Shown piece by piece: positions 1 through 13,282 of a stretch of 64,000 nucleotides of DNA. The DNA is taken from positions 74,385 through 138,384 of the forward strand of contig CALAMG010000014.1 in the NCBI GenBank assembly GCA_937925715.1. Direction: 5' to 3'. The stretch's first letter is position 1. Each line of letters starts with the position of its first letter. The translations under genes and the position numbers were made by a program. The notes beneath the pieces are model-generated. The model searched no databases and was not told the origin of the DNA. It saw only the letters and a list, made by a program, of their open reading frames with translations. The DNA is from an uncultured Collinsella sp. (lineage in GTDB: Bacteria > Actinomycetota > Coriobacteriia > Coriobacteriales > Coriobacteriaceae).

Positions 1-198
1 CACGATGGAATCTTCTACACTTTTGACAACCAATTTGGCATCAGCAGGTTTTGCAATTCGCAGCGCTTGAATTCGCTCTTTGCTTGCGGCGTACTCATCT
101 GAAACCACAAGAATAGCGTTTGCTTCAAGCGTTGGATACCAAGAGAACACGGTCTGCCCATGCACTAACCGGCTATCGACGCGACACAGTTTAATCAT
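1..198 (-). CDS. PTS mannose/fructose/sorbose-class IIB subunit (3' end cut by window edge)
   Basis: The first 66 residues of a protein read from an ATG preceded by a GAAAGGGGC ribosome binding site. The start MIKLCRVDSRLVHGQTV is the family hallmark: in mannose-class EIIB the histidine in R-x-VHGQ (His13 here) is phosphorylated by EIIA and passes phosphate to the incoming sugar at the membrane EIIC/EIID pair. The protein should be cytoplasmic or membrane-peripheral. The remaining ~95 residues and any IIC/IID/IIA genes lie beyond the left edge. The sugar cannot be told from this fragment. The family call is firm; substrate unknown. Confidence 0.85.
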   Translation of the reverse strand, partial: MIKLCRVDSRLVHGQTVFSWYPTLEANAILVVSDEYAASKERIQALRIAKPADAKLVVKSVEDSIV

Positions 199-243
199 TT
201 TGCCCCTTTCTCGACTTGAACACAGACAATCATCCTTGACTGC

Positions 244-281
244 TAATGGCATATTACGTCATATGACGTAATATGCCATTA
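244..281. promoter_or_regulatory. 38-bp perfect palindrome upstream of the PTS gene, probable operator
   Basis: Every base from 244 to 262 pairs with its mirror from 263 to 281; the core is TTACGTCATATGACGTAA. It is AT-rich, has no loop and no following T-run on either strand, so it is not a terminator. It lies 46 bases upstream of the PTS start codon, which fits an operator for a dimeric or tetrameric regulator of the sugar operon. The regulator is not in the window. A possible -10 (TATTAT, minus strand) lies just outside the palindrome. Confidence 0.6.
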
Positions 282-376
282 CATAATATCTTGAACGGTT
301 GAATATCACCGCTAAATGGTATTTATCTCTAAAAACAGGAGGTGCAATCCGTCTAGACACAGTGCGTCGGGGCAAG

Positions 377-443
377 AGGGGCCGAGTTTCCTCCTGAGCG
401 ACTCTGCTTGCAGCCGGAGCGAAAGGGGGAAATCTCGGCCCCT
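377..443 (-). terminator. Long hairpin behind carB
   Basis: AGGGGCCGAG at 377-386 pairs with CTCGGCCCCT at 434-443, and the stem continues inward with one mismatch (TTTCCTCC against GGGGGAAA). It follows the carB stop by 24 bases. On the minus strand there is no run of T after it, so it may act as a 3' stabiliser or a weak terminator rather than a classical intrinsic terminator. Confidence 0.4.
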
Positions 444-466
444 CCCGCCCCGGCCGGCCAGGTCAA

Positions 467-3781
<3,315 letters not shown>

Positions 3782-3782
3782 A

Positions 3783-5222
3783 TTAGTTCTCCTCGGTCTC
3801 AGCGGTCTCGGACTCAGCAAAGTTCCAGCCGGCAAGGCGGTCCTTCGCGGTGTCGATGTCCAGGTAGCTCTCCTCGCCGTCCATGAGTCGCGTAAAGGCG
3901 GTAAAGAGATAATGGGCATCGGTGGGGCCAGGCGAGGCCTCGGGGTGGTACTGGACCGAGAAGCACGGGGCGTCGAGCAGCTGGATGCCCTCGGCGGTGC
4001 CGTCGTTGAGGTTCACATGTGTCAGGCGAATGCGACCAAAGCGCTCGTTCATCACGACCGGCGCGATTCCGCGGCGCACCCAGACGCGCAGATCTCCATC
4101 GGCCGCATGCTCGGTCTCGCCGCCGGAAAGCTCAGGGACAAGCTTGCCCAAGCTGGGGAACAGCAGGCCAAAGCCATGGTTTTGTGCGGTGATCTCCACG
4201 CGACGGCTTACCAGGTTCATGACCGGCTGGTTGCCACCGCGGTGACCGAACTTAAGCTTTTCCATCTGGGCGCCGCAGGCCAGGCTGATCATCTGGTGAC
4301 CAAGACAAATACCAAAGACCGGCACCTTGCCGATCAGCTGCTGCACCTGCTCGTAGGTCTCCACCACGGCGTCGGGGTCGCCGGGGCCGTTGGACAAAAA
4401 GACGCCATCGGGATTCATGTCGAGCACCTGCTGAGCTGGCGTATCCCACGGCACGACGGTAAGATCGCAGCCGGCACGCACCAGGCCCTCCAGAATGCCG
4501 CGCTTCACACCGCAGTCGTAGGCGACCACTTTGTGACGGGCAGGAGCGGCAGCCGTAAGCGCAAAGTCATGCGTGGCAGGCAGGTCGACGGCGGCAAAGG
4601 CGTGGGGCTCAGGGCAGCTCACGGTCTTGACCAGGTTCTCGCCTACCAGCGTGGGCGCTGCGGCCAGACGCTCGGCAAGCTCGTCGACGTCGAAGAACTC
4701 GGTCGAGATAATGCCCATCTTGGAACCATTGTCGCGCAGGTGGCGCACCAGGGCGCGAGTGTCGACACCCTCGATAGCGACGATGCCGTGAGCGCGCAGG
4801 TACTCCGGCACGCTGACGGCCGAGCGCCAGTTAGAAGGCGTGGCGCACATGTCGCGAACGATCATGCCGCGCATGGCCGGAGCGCTCGCAGGGCGCACGG
4901 CGTCGCCGGGGAAGGCCGACTGGACGTCGGTCTCGTCGATACCGTAGTTGCCGATCTGCGGATAGGTCATGGTTACGATTTGGCCGGCATAACTCGGGTC
5001 GGTCATGACCTCAAAGTAGCCCTCGAGCGAGGTGTTGAAGCAAACTTCGCCGGTCGCGGTGCCCTCGGCGCCGCATGCACGTCCATAAAAAATGGTCCCA
5101 TCCTCAAGATACAGGATGCAGGGACCGCAGGTGCCCTTGCTGGTTTTGGCCAGCATACGCTGGCAAAGCTCGCTGGGCGCGAAGGTGCGGGCGGCAGCGC
5201 CCGCGGTATGGTTGTTCGCCAT
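3783..5222 (-). CDS. carA: Carbamoyl-phosphate synthase small subunit (glutaminase)
   Basis: Class I glutamine amidotransferase that supplies ammonia to CarB. The nucleophile is Cys306 in GICLGHQ and the His/Glu pair is in QYHPEASPGP (His426, Glu428). The start is the ATG at 5222, with GGAAGGAG just upstream. At 479 residues it is about 100 longer than usual: ~35 extra at the N terminus, an extra ~45-residue block between the conserved QNHGF (about 347-351) and THVNLNDGT (from 401), and an acidic tail. A PyrR-like stem-loop sits against the ribosome binding site. carB follows after one base. Confidence 0.96.
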   Translation of the reverse strand: MANNHTAGAAARTFAPSELCQRMLAKTSKGTCGPCILYLEDGTIFYGRACGAEGTATGEVCFNTSLEGYFEVMTDPSYAGQIVTMTYPQIGNYGIDETDVQSAFPGDAVRPASAPAMRGMIVRDMCATPSNWRSAVSVPEYLRAHGIVAIEGVDTRALVRHLRDNGSKMGIISTEFFDVDELAERLAAAPTLVGENLVKTVSCPEPHAFAAVDLPATHDFALTAAAPARHKVVAYDCGVKRGILEGLVRAGCDLTVVPWDTPAQQVLDMNPDGVFLSNGPGDPDAVVETYEQVQQLIGKVPVFGICLGHQMISLACGAQMEKLKFGHRGGNQPVMNLVSRRVEITAQNHGFGLLFPSLGKLVPELSGGETEHAADGDLRVWVRRGIAPVVMNERFGRIRLTHVNLNDGTAEGIQLLDAPCFSVQYHPEASPGPTDAHYLFTAFTRLMDGEESYLDIDTAKDRLAGWNFAESETAETEEN

Positions 5223-5233
5223 AATTCTCCTTC

Positions 5234-5251
5234 CCGGTCTCACAGGACCGG
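5234..5251 (-). promoter_or_regulatory. PyrR-type RNA stem-loop in the carA leader
   Basis: On the transcribed strand the leader reads CCGGUC-CUGUGA-GACCGG, a perfect six-base-pair stem with a six-base loop, immediately followed by the GAAGGAG ribosome binding site and the carA ATG. The loop matches the CNGNGA hexaloop known from PyrR binding sites in pyr leaders. In actinobacteria PyrR is reported to repress translation by binding such loops at the ribosome binding site. No pyrR gene is in the window, so the regulator is inferred. Confidence 0.6.
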
Positions 5252-5382
5252 CTTAAAGGTGTGTAGTTAGGCCTCGCGGTATTGTAACCGTAAGCATGCC
5301 TCATGGCGTTAATTTCATCGAAATGTTTACGAAATGACAATTATGACTTTCTATGCATAATGTTTTTTAATCCCCGTCCCAG

Positions 5383-5422
5383 AAAAATCATCCCGCGGGG
5401 CTTGTGGCTCACGCGGGATGAT
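5383..5422 (-). terminator. Intrinsic terminator behind the 5.4-6.4 kb membrane protein gene
   Basis: ATCATCCCGCG at 5387-5397 pairs perfectly with CGCGGGATGAT at 5412-5422; on the minus strand it is followed by TTTTTC. It begins 6 bases after the stop of the gene ending at 5429. Confidence 0.85.
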
Positions 5423-5428
5423 GGCGTC

Positions 5429-6394
5429 TTATTTTTTCTTGTCCTGCTCCAGCAGTTCGGACGGTGTGCGATCGGGCTTGCCGCCGCGGAAAATCTCGCG
5501 GCCATGCAGACGATGTTCCAGGTCACGTTCGTCCTTTTCCTCGTCAATCTTGGTCTGGCTCACCACCGGGTCCTCAATCAACGACGACACCGAGTTCACC
5601 TGCTTCTGAATGCGCTCGGCGATGGTGTCATCCATACTCACGATGCGCATCTTCCAGTCGATACTCGTGGCGTTGGATGAGCTCTTGGTCCACACGAACG
5701 TCAAAATGGCGCTCTGGTGGCCGCGCGCGGGGAACATGCCAAAGAAGGAATCGTGCTGAATGTTGCTATCCTCGTCGATATAGGCGTGAACGTTATACAC
5801 CACGCGGTCGATCTTATCGTTGAGCAACGCGTTGGTCGCAAGCGCCGCGGCCTGAATCTGCCCGTTGGACAGCAGCTCGAGCTCGTTGGCAGACGATGTG
5901 TCCAACACCGTCACCTCGACCGTGCCCGTGCGTTCATCGGCTTCATCGACGGTAAAGTCGAGCGGGAACTGCGTAAAGCCGTTGCCCCATTCAAGTCCAC
6001 CCTTGAGCGCGGTCGAAACGGTATCGACCGAAACGCTCTCGGACAGGTTGGCGGTATTCAGACGGCGCATCACGCCGTAGCCGATCTGCATGCCCACGAT
6101 CAGCACCAAAATACCGATGACCACGGCCATCGCGGTCTTCGTAATGGTATGGCTCACCTGCGAGCCCGAAGGATCGTCCTCGGACAGCGGGTCGATATGT
6201 TTTGCCTGGCTCGCGCGGTCCTCGCTGCGCAGCTGCGCTAGCGCCGCTTTGTCACCGCGCTTGGCCGCGGCCTCCTTCTCACGCATGCGCTCAGTTCGCT
6301 TTTTGGCAAGCGTCGGATCCAAGACGCCGGATGCATCGATTTCGGAGAATAACTCCGTCACTTCTTCCGGAGTCAAAGGGTTCTTGTCAGCCAT
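5429..6394 (-). CDS. Single-pass membrane protein of unknown function
   Basis: A 321-residue protein I do not recognise. Residues 1-80 are charged and probably helical (many Lys, Arg, Glu), residues 87-109 form one hydrophobic segment (VVIGILVLIVGMQIGYG), and residues 110-290 look like a folded extracytoplasmic domain, followed by a charged tail rich in Asp, Glu and Lys. AGGAAG precedes the ATG. It lies 19 bases behind the ABC exporter gene and ends in its own strong terminator, so it may be cotranscribed with the exporter. No catalytic motif is apparent. Confidence 0.75.
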   Translation of the reverse strand: MADKNPLTPEEVTELFSEIDASGVLDPTLAKKRTERMREKEAAAKRGDKAALAQLRSEDRASQAKHIDPLSEDDPSGSQVSHTITKTAMAVVIGILVLIVGMQIGYGVMRRLNTANLSESVSVDTVSTALKGGLEWGNGFTQFPLDFTVDEADERTGTVEVTVLDTSSANELELLSNGQIQAAALATNALLNDKIDRVVYNVHAYIDEDSNIQHDSFFGMFPARGHQSAILTFVWTKSSSNATSIDWKMRIVSMDDTIAERIQKQVNSVSSLIEDPVVSQTKIDEEKDERDLEHRLHGREIFRGGKPDRTPSELLEQDKKK

Positions 6395-6413
6395 AAACTT
6401 CCTGTCATATCAA

Positions 6414-8186
6414 TCAGTCGAGCTCGTGCGCACGCGCACCTTCGAACTGCATTCGATAGTAACGGGCATAGGTGCCGCCACGGGCGAGAAGCTCCTCGTG
6501 CGTGCCACGCTCCACAACGCGACCATGCTCAACGGTCGCAATCTCATCGGCATGCTTAATGGTAGAAAGGCGGTGGGCGATGATAATCGTGGTGCGGCCG
6601 CGTGCTAGCTCTTCGAGCGACGCCTGCACCGCCTCCTCGCTCTCGTTATCCAAAGCACTCGTCGCCTCGTCCAAAATCAGGATCTTGGGGTTCTTGAGAA
6701 ACACGCGCGCGATGGCAACGCGCTGCTTCTGTCCGCCCGAAAGACGGCTGCCGCGCTCGCCCACGACCGTGTCATAGCCCTGTGGAAGCGACTCGATAAA
6801 GGCATCGATGTTGGCGCGACGGGCCGCCTCGGCGATCTCTTCCGCCGTAGCGCCCGGCTTGCCGTAGGCGATGTTCTCGCCAATCGTACCGTCAAACAGA
6901 TAGACATCCTGCTGCACCAGGCCGATGGCGCGACGCAGGCTCTGCTGCGTCACATCACGCACGTCCTGGCCGTCGATGCTAATGGATCCGGCAGCCACGT
7001 CATAAAAGCGCGGCAACAGCGAACAGGTCGTGGACTTGCCACCGCCCGAAGGGCCAACCAGCGCGATGGTCTGCCCGGGCTTGATGGACAGATCCATATG
7101 GTCGATAACGGGACGCTCGTCGGCATCGCCCTCGCCCAGCTCAACGTCCTCGTAGTTAAAGCACACGTCGTGATACTCCACGGCGCCGGCAGTCACCTGC
7201 AGATCCGTGGCGCCCGGCTTGTCCTGGATATCCGGCGCGGTCGAGAGCACCTCGTCCATACGCTTAAAGCCGGCGATAGCCTTCTGATACGTTTCGGCCG
7301 AATTGACGAGCGTCTCAAGCGGCGTGCAGAACAGCGAAATATAGAGTGCAAAGGTCGCCATATCGACCGCCTGCAGCTGTCCCTGGGCGACCAGCCAGCC
7401 GCCCAGCAGCACCACGATCACATAGAGCACACCCGAGAGCAGGCCATACGTCGCGGTATAGACGCCCATGGCGTGATACATGTTCTCCTTGGACGAAAGA
7501 TAGCGATTGTTTGAGGCGCGGAACTTGAAGCGTTCGGTCTCCTCATTGGCAAAGCTCTTGACCACACGCATGCCCGCCAGCGAATCCTGCAGCTGCGCAT
7601 TGATGCCGCTGATTTTTTTGCGGTTGTCGCTAAAGACCTCGCGCATGCGCATGTTCTGCCAAAACATGATGACCGCAAACGCCGCCGTCACCACGGCCAT
7701 GGCGAGCGCCAGCACCGGGGCAATGGTAAAGAGGATCACAAATGAGCCGATGATCTCGATGCCGCAGATGATGATCCACTCGGGCACGTGGTGCGCCGCC
7801 TCGCAGATATCGAACAGGTCGTTGACCACGCGGCTCATCATGTCGCCCGAGCTGTTGCGGTCGAAGTATGCAAAGCTAAAGCGCTCATACTGGTCGAACA
7901 GGTCCTCGCGCATTTTGGACTCCATACGCGCGCCCATCACGTGACCCCAATAGCTCACAAAATAGCGGCAGGCGCAGCGGACGGCATACATCAGCACCAA
8001 GCCCACCGCGATCATGCCGAGCGCCTGCATAATGGCAGCCTGACCCTGAGTAAATAGCCCACCGGTCAAATTGCGCAGAATAATGGGGAACGCCAGGTCA
8101 ATGGCGGCAAGCACCAGAGCACAAACAGTATCAGCAACAAAAAGCCCCATCTGGGGCTTGTAATAAGACAAAAACCTCTTCAGCAT
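6414..8186 (-). CDS. ABC exporter, fused permease and ATPase
   Basis: A 590-residue half-transporter. The N-terminal ~310 residues form the six-helix type I exporter domain (starting MLKRFLSYYKPQMGLF), the C-terminal ~250 the ATPase with Walker A GPSGGGKST, Q-loop, signature LSGGQKQR and Walker B ILILDEATSALD with the switch His in AHRLS. It works as a dimer; the substrate cannot be told (lipid, peptide and drug exporters all look like this). The frame is open further upstream, but the ATG at 8186 has AAGGTG at proper spacing and matches the family start. An inverted repeat lies in the upstream gap. Confidence 0.9.
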   Translation of the reverse strand: MLKRFLSYYKPQMGLFVADTVCALVLAAIDLAFPIILRNLTGGLFTQGQAAIMQALGMIAVGLVLMYAVRCACRYFVSYWGHVMGARMESKMREDLFDQYERFSFAYFDRNSSGDMMSRVVNDLFDICEAAHHVPEWIIICGIEIIGSFVILFTIAPVLALAMAVVTAAFAVIMFWQNMRMREVFSDNRKKISGINAQLQDSLAGMRVVKSFANEETERFKFRASNNRYLSSKENMYHAMGVYTATYGLLSGVLYVIVVLLGGWLVAQGQLQAVDMATFALYISLFCTPLETLVNSAETYQKAIAGFKRMDEVLSTAPDIQDKPGATDLQVTAGAVEYHDVCFNYEDVELGEGDADERPVIDHMDLSIKPGQTIALVGPSGGGKSTTCSLLPRFYDVAAGSISIDGQDVRDVTQQSLRRAIGLVQQDVYLFDGTIGENIAYGKPGATAEEIAEAARRANIDAFIESLPQGYDTVVGERGSRLSGGQKQRVAIARVFLKNPKILILDEATSALDNESEEAVQASLEELARGRTTIIIAHRLSTIKHADEIATVEHGRVVERGTHEELLARGGTYARYYRMQFEGARAHELD

Positions 8187-8233
8187 AATCACCTTACGCG
8201 GTTTTACCAAACCGCGTTTCGTCTCGACGCTGC

Positions 8234-8331
8234 AAGTGCTCCATTTGGACAATCTGGCCTTCAATCGTCGGTCGCGTATATCCATACGCTTCCCTCCTCT
8301 TTTAGGCCACCTTGTCTCAAATGGAGCACTT
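8234..8331. repeat. Inverted repeat, 14-bp arms, upstream of the ABC exporter gene
   Basis: AAGTGCTCCATTTG at 8234-8247 and its exact complement CAAATGGAGCACTT at 8318-8331, 70 bases apart, in the gap between the Nudix gene and the exporter gene. Either a two-site operator or the base of a long RNA hairpin in the exporter leader. Nothing else was recognised in this gap. Confidence 0.5.
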
Positions 8332-8370
8332 TCGCTGACTTACACAAACCTGCGGGATCATCCCCGCTCG

Positions 8371-9066
8371 TTAAAGCTCGGCCCCGCCTAGTCGGTGCGC
8401 GATGCTGTCGCAGGCAAGCGCGCCTACGACGGTCTTGGCGTCTTCGATCTTGCCGTCGAGCACGGCGTCGATCAGCTCGTGCAGCGGCACCAGGTCCACG
8501 TTGACAAACTCGTCATCATCGGGGTTGGGCGCATCAAACTCGAGCTTGGTAGCCAAGTAGATGTGGATGATCTCATCGCAAAAACCGCAGGACGTGACAA
8601 TCGACGTCAAAAAGCGAATACGACCGGCCTTAAAGCCCGTCTCCTCATGCAGTTCGCGCTTGGCGCAATCGAGCGGGTCCTCGCCCGGGTCGAGCTTGCC
8701 GGCAGGAATCTCGACCGTCACGCGGTCGATGGCGGTGCGGTACTGACGCACCAGTACGATCTTGCCGCTCTCGGTCAGTGCCACAACGGCCGCCGCACCC
8801 GGATGGCGAACGATATCGCGGGCGCTGCGGTGACCGTTGGGCAGCTCAACCTCAAGACGGTGGACGTCGAGAATCTTGCCCTTCCAGGCGCACTCCTCCG
8901 AAAGAATCTTCTCGTGCAGCTCGGCATCGTGCGGGTCGTCGTCGCCCAGCACCAGTGCCGGCTCGTCAGCGACCTCGCCACCAGGCTCGCCCTCGGCGTG
9001 CCCATACATGCGGCTGTCCTCTTCGACGATCTGCGCGTCCACGAGCTCTTCGTTCTTCTCGTCCAT
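8371..9066 (-). CDS. Nudix hydrolase, ADP-ribose pyrophosphatase type
   Basis: A 231-residue protein with a Nudix box running from GKLDPGEDP through AKRELHEETGF, giving the metal-binding Glu residues of the REx2EE core. The preceding IVLVRQYR and ITVEIPAG strands are typical of the ADP-ribose pyrophosphatase branch, which hydrolyses ADP-ribose to AMP and ribose 5-phosphate. The first ~60 residues are acidic and not part of the fold. The ATG at 9066 is preferred because GAGAGGA lies 9 bases upstream; an ATG at 9075 is too close to it. It follows purD by 21 bases, suggesting one transcript. Confidence 0.85.
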   Translation of the reverse strand: MDEKNEELVDAQIVEEDSRMYGHAEGEPGGEVADEPALVLGDDDPHDAELHEKILSEECAWKGKILDVHRLEVELPNGHRSARDIVRHPGAAAVVALTESGKIVLVRQYRTAIDRVTVEIPAGKLDPGEDPLDCAKRELHEETGFKAGRIRFLTSIVTSCGFCDEIIHIYLATKLEFDAPNPDDDEFVNVDLVPLHELIDAVLDGKIEDAKTVVGALACDSIAHRLGGAEL

Positions 9067-9087
9067 CCGTCTCATTCCTCTCGGATT

Positions 9088-10392
9088 TTAGGCATCCCAG
9101 GCGTCGCGGCCGCGCAGCGCGCGCAGGCCGATGTCGTGACGCAGGGTCTTGCCCTCAAAATCAATCTTCTCGCAGGCCTCGTAGGCAAGGTTGCGAGCGT
9201 TCTCGAACGTGTCGCCCAGAGCGGTCACGGCAAGCACGCGGCCACCATTGGTCACGAGCTGGCCGTCCACCACGGCGGTGCCCGCGTGGTACACGGTCAC
9301 GTTCTCCATGGCCTCGGCATCGGCGATACCGGTGATGACCTTGCCCTTCTCGTAGCTGCCGGGATAGCCCGCGCTCGTCAGGACAACGGCCACGGCCCAC
9401 TCGTCACGCCAGTCGAGCTCAATCTGATCGAGCTCGCAGTTGGCACAAGCCAGCATGACCTCGACCAGGTCGTTCTTAAGGCGCGGCAGCACGACCTGCG
9501 TCTCGGGGTCGCCAAAGCGGGCATTGAACTCCAGCACCTTGGGGCCGGCAGGCGTGAGCATAAAGCCGCCGTACAGGCAGCCGCGGTAGTCGATACCCTC
9601 GACAGCGAGCTCGGCCACGGTCTGCTCCATGACCTTCACCATCGTGGCGTGCTCCTCGTCAGTCACGATGGGCACCGGGCTGTAGACGCCCATGCCACCG
9701 GTGTTGGGGCCCTTGTCGCCCTCGAGCGCGCGCTTGTGGTCCTGCGAGGTGGCCATGGGGCGAACGGTCTTGCCGTCGGTAAAGGCCAGCAGCGAGCACT
9801 CGGGGCCAACGAGCATCTCCTCGATAACCACGGTGTTGCCGGCATCGCCAAAGGTGCCGCCAAAACACTCGCGCACGGCCTCCTCGGCCTGCGCAAGCTC
9901 GGTTGCCACGATAACGCCCTTGCCCGCGGCAAGGCCGTCGGCCTTGACGACCAGCGGGGCGCCCTGCTCGCGCACGTAGGCAAGAGCCGAAGCCTCGTCG
10001 GTAAACGAGCCGTAGGCCGCCGTAGGGATACCGGCGCGCTCCATGAGCTGCTTGGAGAACAGCTTGGAGCCCTCCATCTGGGCGCCCTCGGCACCCGGGC
10101 CAAAGCAGGGAATACCCGCCGCGCGCACGGCGTCGGCCACGCCCGCCACGAGCGGAGCCTCGGGGCCAATTACCACAAGTCCGCATCCGTGGCTCTGCGC
10201 AAACGCCGCCACGGCCGCAGGATCGCAGTCGTCGAGAACAACGTTCTCGCCGCAGCTCGCGGTGCCGCCGTTGCCCGGCGCAATGTAGAGCTTGCCGGCG
10301 CGCGGTGATGCTGCGAGCTTGGCTGCCAAAGCATGCTCACGGCCGCCGCTGCCCAACAACAGGATGTCGATGGTTTGAGTGTCCGCCTTCAA
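9088..10392 (-). CDS. purD: Phosphoribosylamine-glycine ligase
   Basis: GAR synthetase, the second step of purine synthesis: phosphoribosylamine + glycine + ATP. The 434-residue length is usual. The N-terminal domain shows ILLLGSGGREHALA, and the ATP-grasp domain carries LVVKADGLAAGKGV and the metal-site stretch EFNARFGDPE. The start is taken as the TTG at 10392, five bases behind GAGGAGG, because the family begins right at this point; the frame is open further upstream but without homology. Downstream the Nudix gene follows closely; purA is upstream on the same strand. Confidence 0.95.
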   Translation of the reverse strand: MKADTQTIDILLLGSGGREHALAAKLAASPRAGKLYIAPGNGGTASCGENVVLDDCDPAAVAAFAQSHGCGLVVIGPEAPLVAGVADAVRAAGIPCFGPGAEGAQMEGSKLFSKQLMERAGIPTAAYGSFTDEASALAYVREQGAPLVVKADGLAAGKGVIVATELAQAEEAVRECFGGTFGDAGNTVVIEEMLVGPECSLLAFTDGKTVRPMATSQDHKRALEGDKGPNTGGMGVYSPVPIVTDEEHATMVKVMEQTVAELAVEGIDYRGCLYGGFMLTPAGPKVLEFNARFGDPETQVVLPRLKNDLVEVMLACANCELDQIELDWRDEWAVAVVLTSAGYPGSYEKGKVITGIADAEAMENVTVYHAGTAVVDGQLVTNGGRVLAVTALGDTFENARNLAYEACEKIDFEGKTLRHDIGLRALRGRDAWDA

Positions 10393-10446
10393 GGGTGCCT
10401 CCTCTATGGATGAACGGCCCGCTCCGCGCGAGCCCTTTGCAAGCAA

Positions 10447-10488
10447 ATATACCCCTCGGCCGCCCGTCCGGGCTGCAAAGGGGTATAT
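10447..10488 (-). terminator. Hairpin between purA and purD
   Basis: ATATACCCCT at 10447-10456 pairs with AGGGGTATAT at 10479-10488. It lies 23 bases behind the purA stop and upstream of purD. The following minus-strand bases (TTTGCTTG) are only weakly T-rich, so termination may be partial. Confidence 0.5.
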
Positions 10489-10510
10489 CGCAATAACCAA
10501 ATAGTCCCGA

Positions 10511-11797
<1,287 letters not shown>

Positions 11798-11890
11798 GTT
11801 TACTCCTTACATTCATGGACTGTCTACGCGCCACGCCGGCACGCAGAAGCACAAAACATTCCCAGTATACCCGTGCAACGGGCGCCTGTC

Positions 11891-13282
11891 CTACTCCTCG
11901 GCATGTGCCCCATCAAGCTCATAGAACTTGGTGGATGCCGGCAGGAACATCAGATCGACGTCGCCGATCGGGCCCGAACGGTTCTTGGCCACGACGATAC
12001 GCGTAACGCCCTCGTCGGGTCGATCGTCGCGCGAGGCCTCGGCCTCGTCGGCGGAGCGGTCCAAGAACATAACGATATCGGCGTCCTGCTCGATGGAGCC
12101 CGATTCACGAAGGTCGGAAAGCTGCGGGCGCTTGCCGGTACGGGATTCGACCTGACGCGAGAGCTGCGACAGCGCGATGAGCGGGATCTTGAGCTCCTTG
12201 GCCATGATCTTCAGACCACGCGACATCTCCGAAACCTCGACGGTACGGCTCTCGGAGCGGCGTCCCGGCGGAGGACTCACCAGCTGCAGGTAGTCCAGGA
12301 TGATGATTGCCTTCTCCTTGTTATGGAGCATGCGGCGGCTCTTGGCGCGAATCTCGGTCACTGTGGTGCCGGGCGTATCGTCAATCAGAATATCGAGCTT
12401 GGACAAGGTCTGCGTGGCCTCGTTGATATTGGCCCACTGCTCGGGGCTAATGCGGCCCATGCGGAAGTCACTGATCGAGATCATGGCGTAGGCGCAAATC
12501 AGACGCTGGGCAATTTCTTTGCCCGACATCTCCAGCGAGAAGAAGCCGACGGTATAACCGGCAGCGGCAGCGTTGAGCGCCAGATTCAGGGCGAACGACG
12601 TCTTACCCACAGCAGGGCGGGCGCCGATAATGATGAGCTGGCCCTCGCGGAAGCCCATGAGCATGCGGTCGAGTGACGGGAAGCCCGTGGGCACGCCCGC
12701 AGCCTGGCCACCGGCCTGGCACACTTCCTCGGCCTCGTTATAGGCCTCGACCATAAACTCGGTCAACGTCTTGTAGCTCGACTTGACCTCGCGTGCCGTG
12801 ACCTTGAGCAGCTTGCTCTCGGCCAGCTCGACAACCTCTTTGGTGTCGGTGGGGGCGTTATATGCCAGCGCGTTGATCTCGTTGGTGGCGCCGATCAGCT
12901 CACGCAGCATCGAGTCGCGACGCACGATGGCGGCATGGTGCTGCCAGTTGACGAGCGACAGGGTCTGACCCATCAACTCCAAAATGTACGCTTCGCCGCC
13001 CACGGCATCGAGCTTGTTGATGCTTCGCAGGTAATCGATCAGCGAGATGGAGTCGATGGGAATGCGGCTGTTGTACATATCGACCATCGCGGTATAGATG
13101 GTCTTATGAATGGGCCGGTAGAAGTCATCGGGCTGCAGCTCGACCTGGGCCTCTTCGACCACCTCGGGCGATAGCAGCATAGCGGCCAGCACATTGGCCT
13201 CTGCATCTTGGTTTTGGGGAAGACCCAACTTTGAGCCGCGGTCCTCAACCGTCAGCCCGGTCTCCCTATCGTCATATGCCAT
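11891..13282 (-). CDS. dnaB: Replicative DNA helicase
   Basis: Hexameric 5'-3' helicase of the replisome, 463 residues from the ATG at 13282. The N-terminal DnaB domain (PQNQDAEANVLAAMLL) is followed by a linker and the RecA-like motor with Walker A GARPAVGKTSFALN, Walker B IILDYLQL and the DLRESGSIEQDAD stretch. Two further in-frame ATGs lie 6 and 12 bases upstream; 13282 has GAGGA at 5-base spacing. It sits behind rpsF-ssb-rpsR-rplI, a common arrangement, but a strong terminator after rplI separates it, so it probably has its own promoter. Confidence 0.95.
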   Translation of the reverse strand: MAYDDRETGLTVEDRGSKLGLPQNQDAEANVLAAMLLSPEVVEEAQVELQPDDFYRPIHKTIYTAMVDMYNSRIPIDSISLIDYLRSINKLDAVGGEAYILELMGQTLSLVNWQHHAAIVRRDSMLRELIGATNEINALAYNAPTDTKEVVELAESKLLKVTAREVKSSYKTLTEFMVEAYNEAEEVCQAGGQAAGVPTGFPSLDRMLMGFREGQLIIIGARPAVGKTSFALNLALNAAAAGYTVGFFSLEMSGKEIAQRLICAYAMISISDFRMGRISPEQWANINEATQTLSKLDILIDDTPGTTVTEIRAKSRRMLHNKEKAIIILDYLQLVSPPPGRRSESRTVEVSEMSRGLKIMAKELKIPLIALSQLSRQVESRTGKRPQLSDLRESGSIEQDADIVMFLDRSADEAEASRDDRPDEGVTRIVVAKNRSGPIGDVDLMFLPASTKFYELDGAHAEE

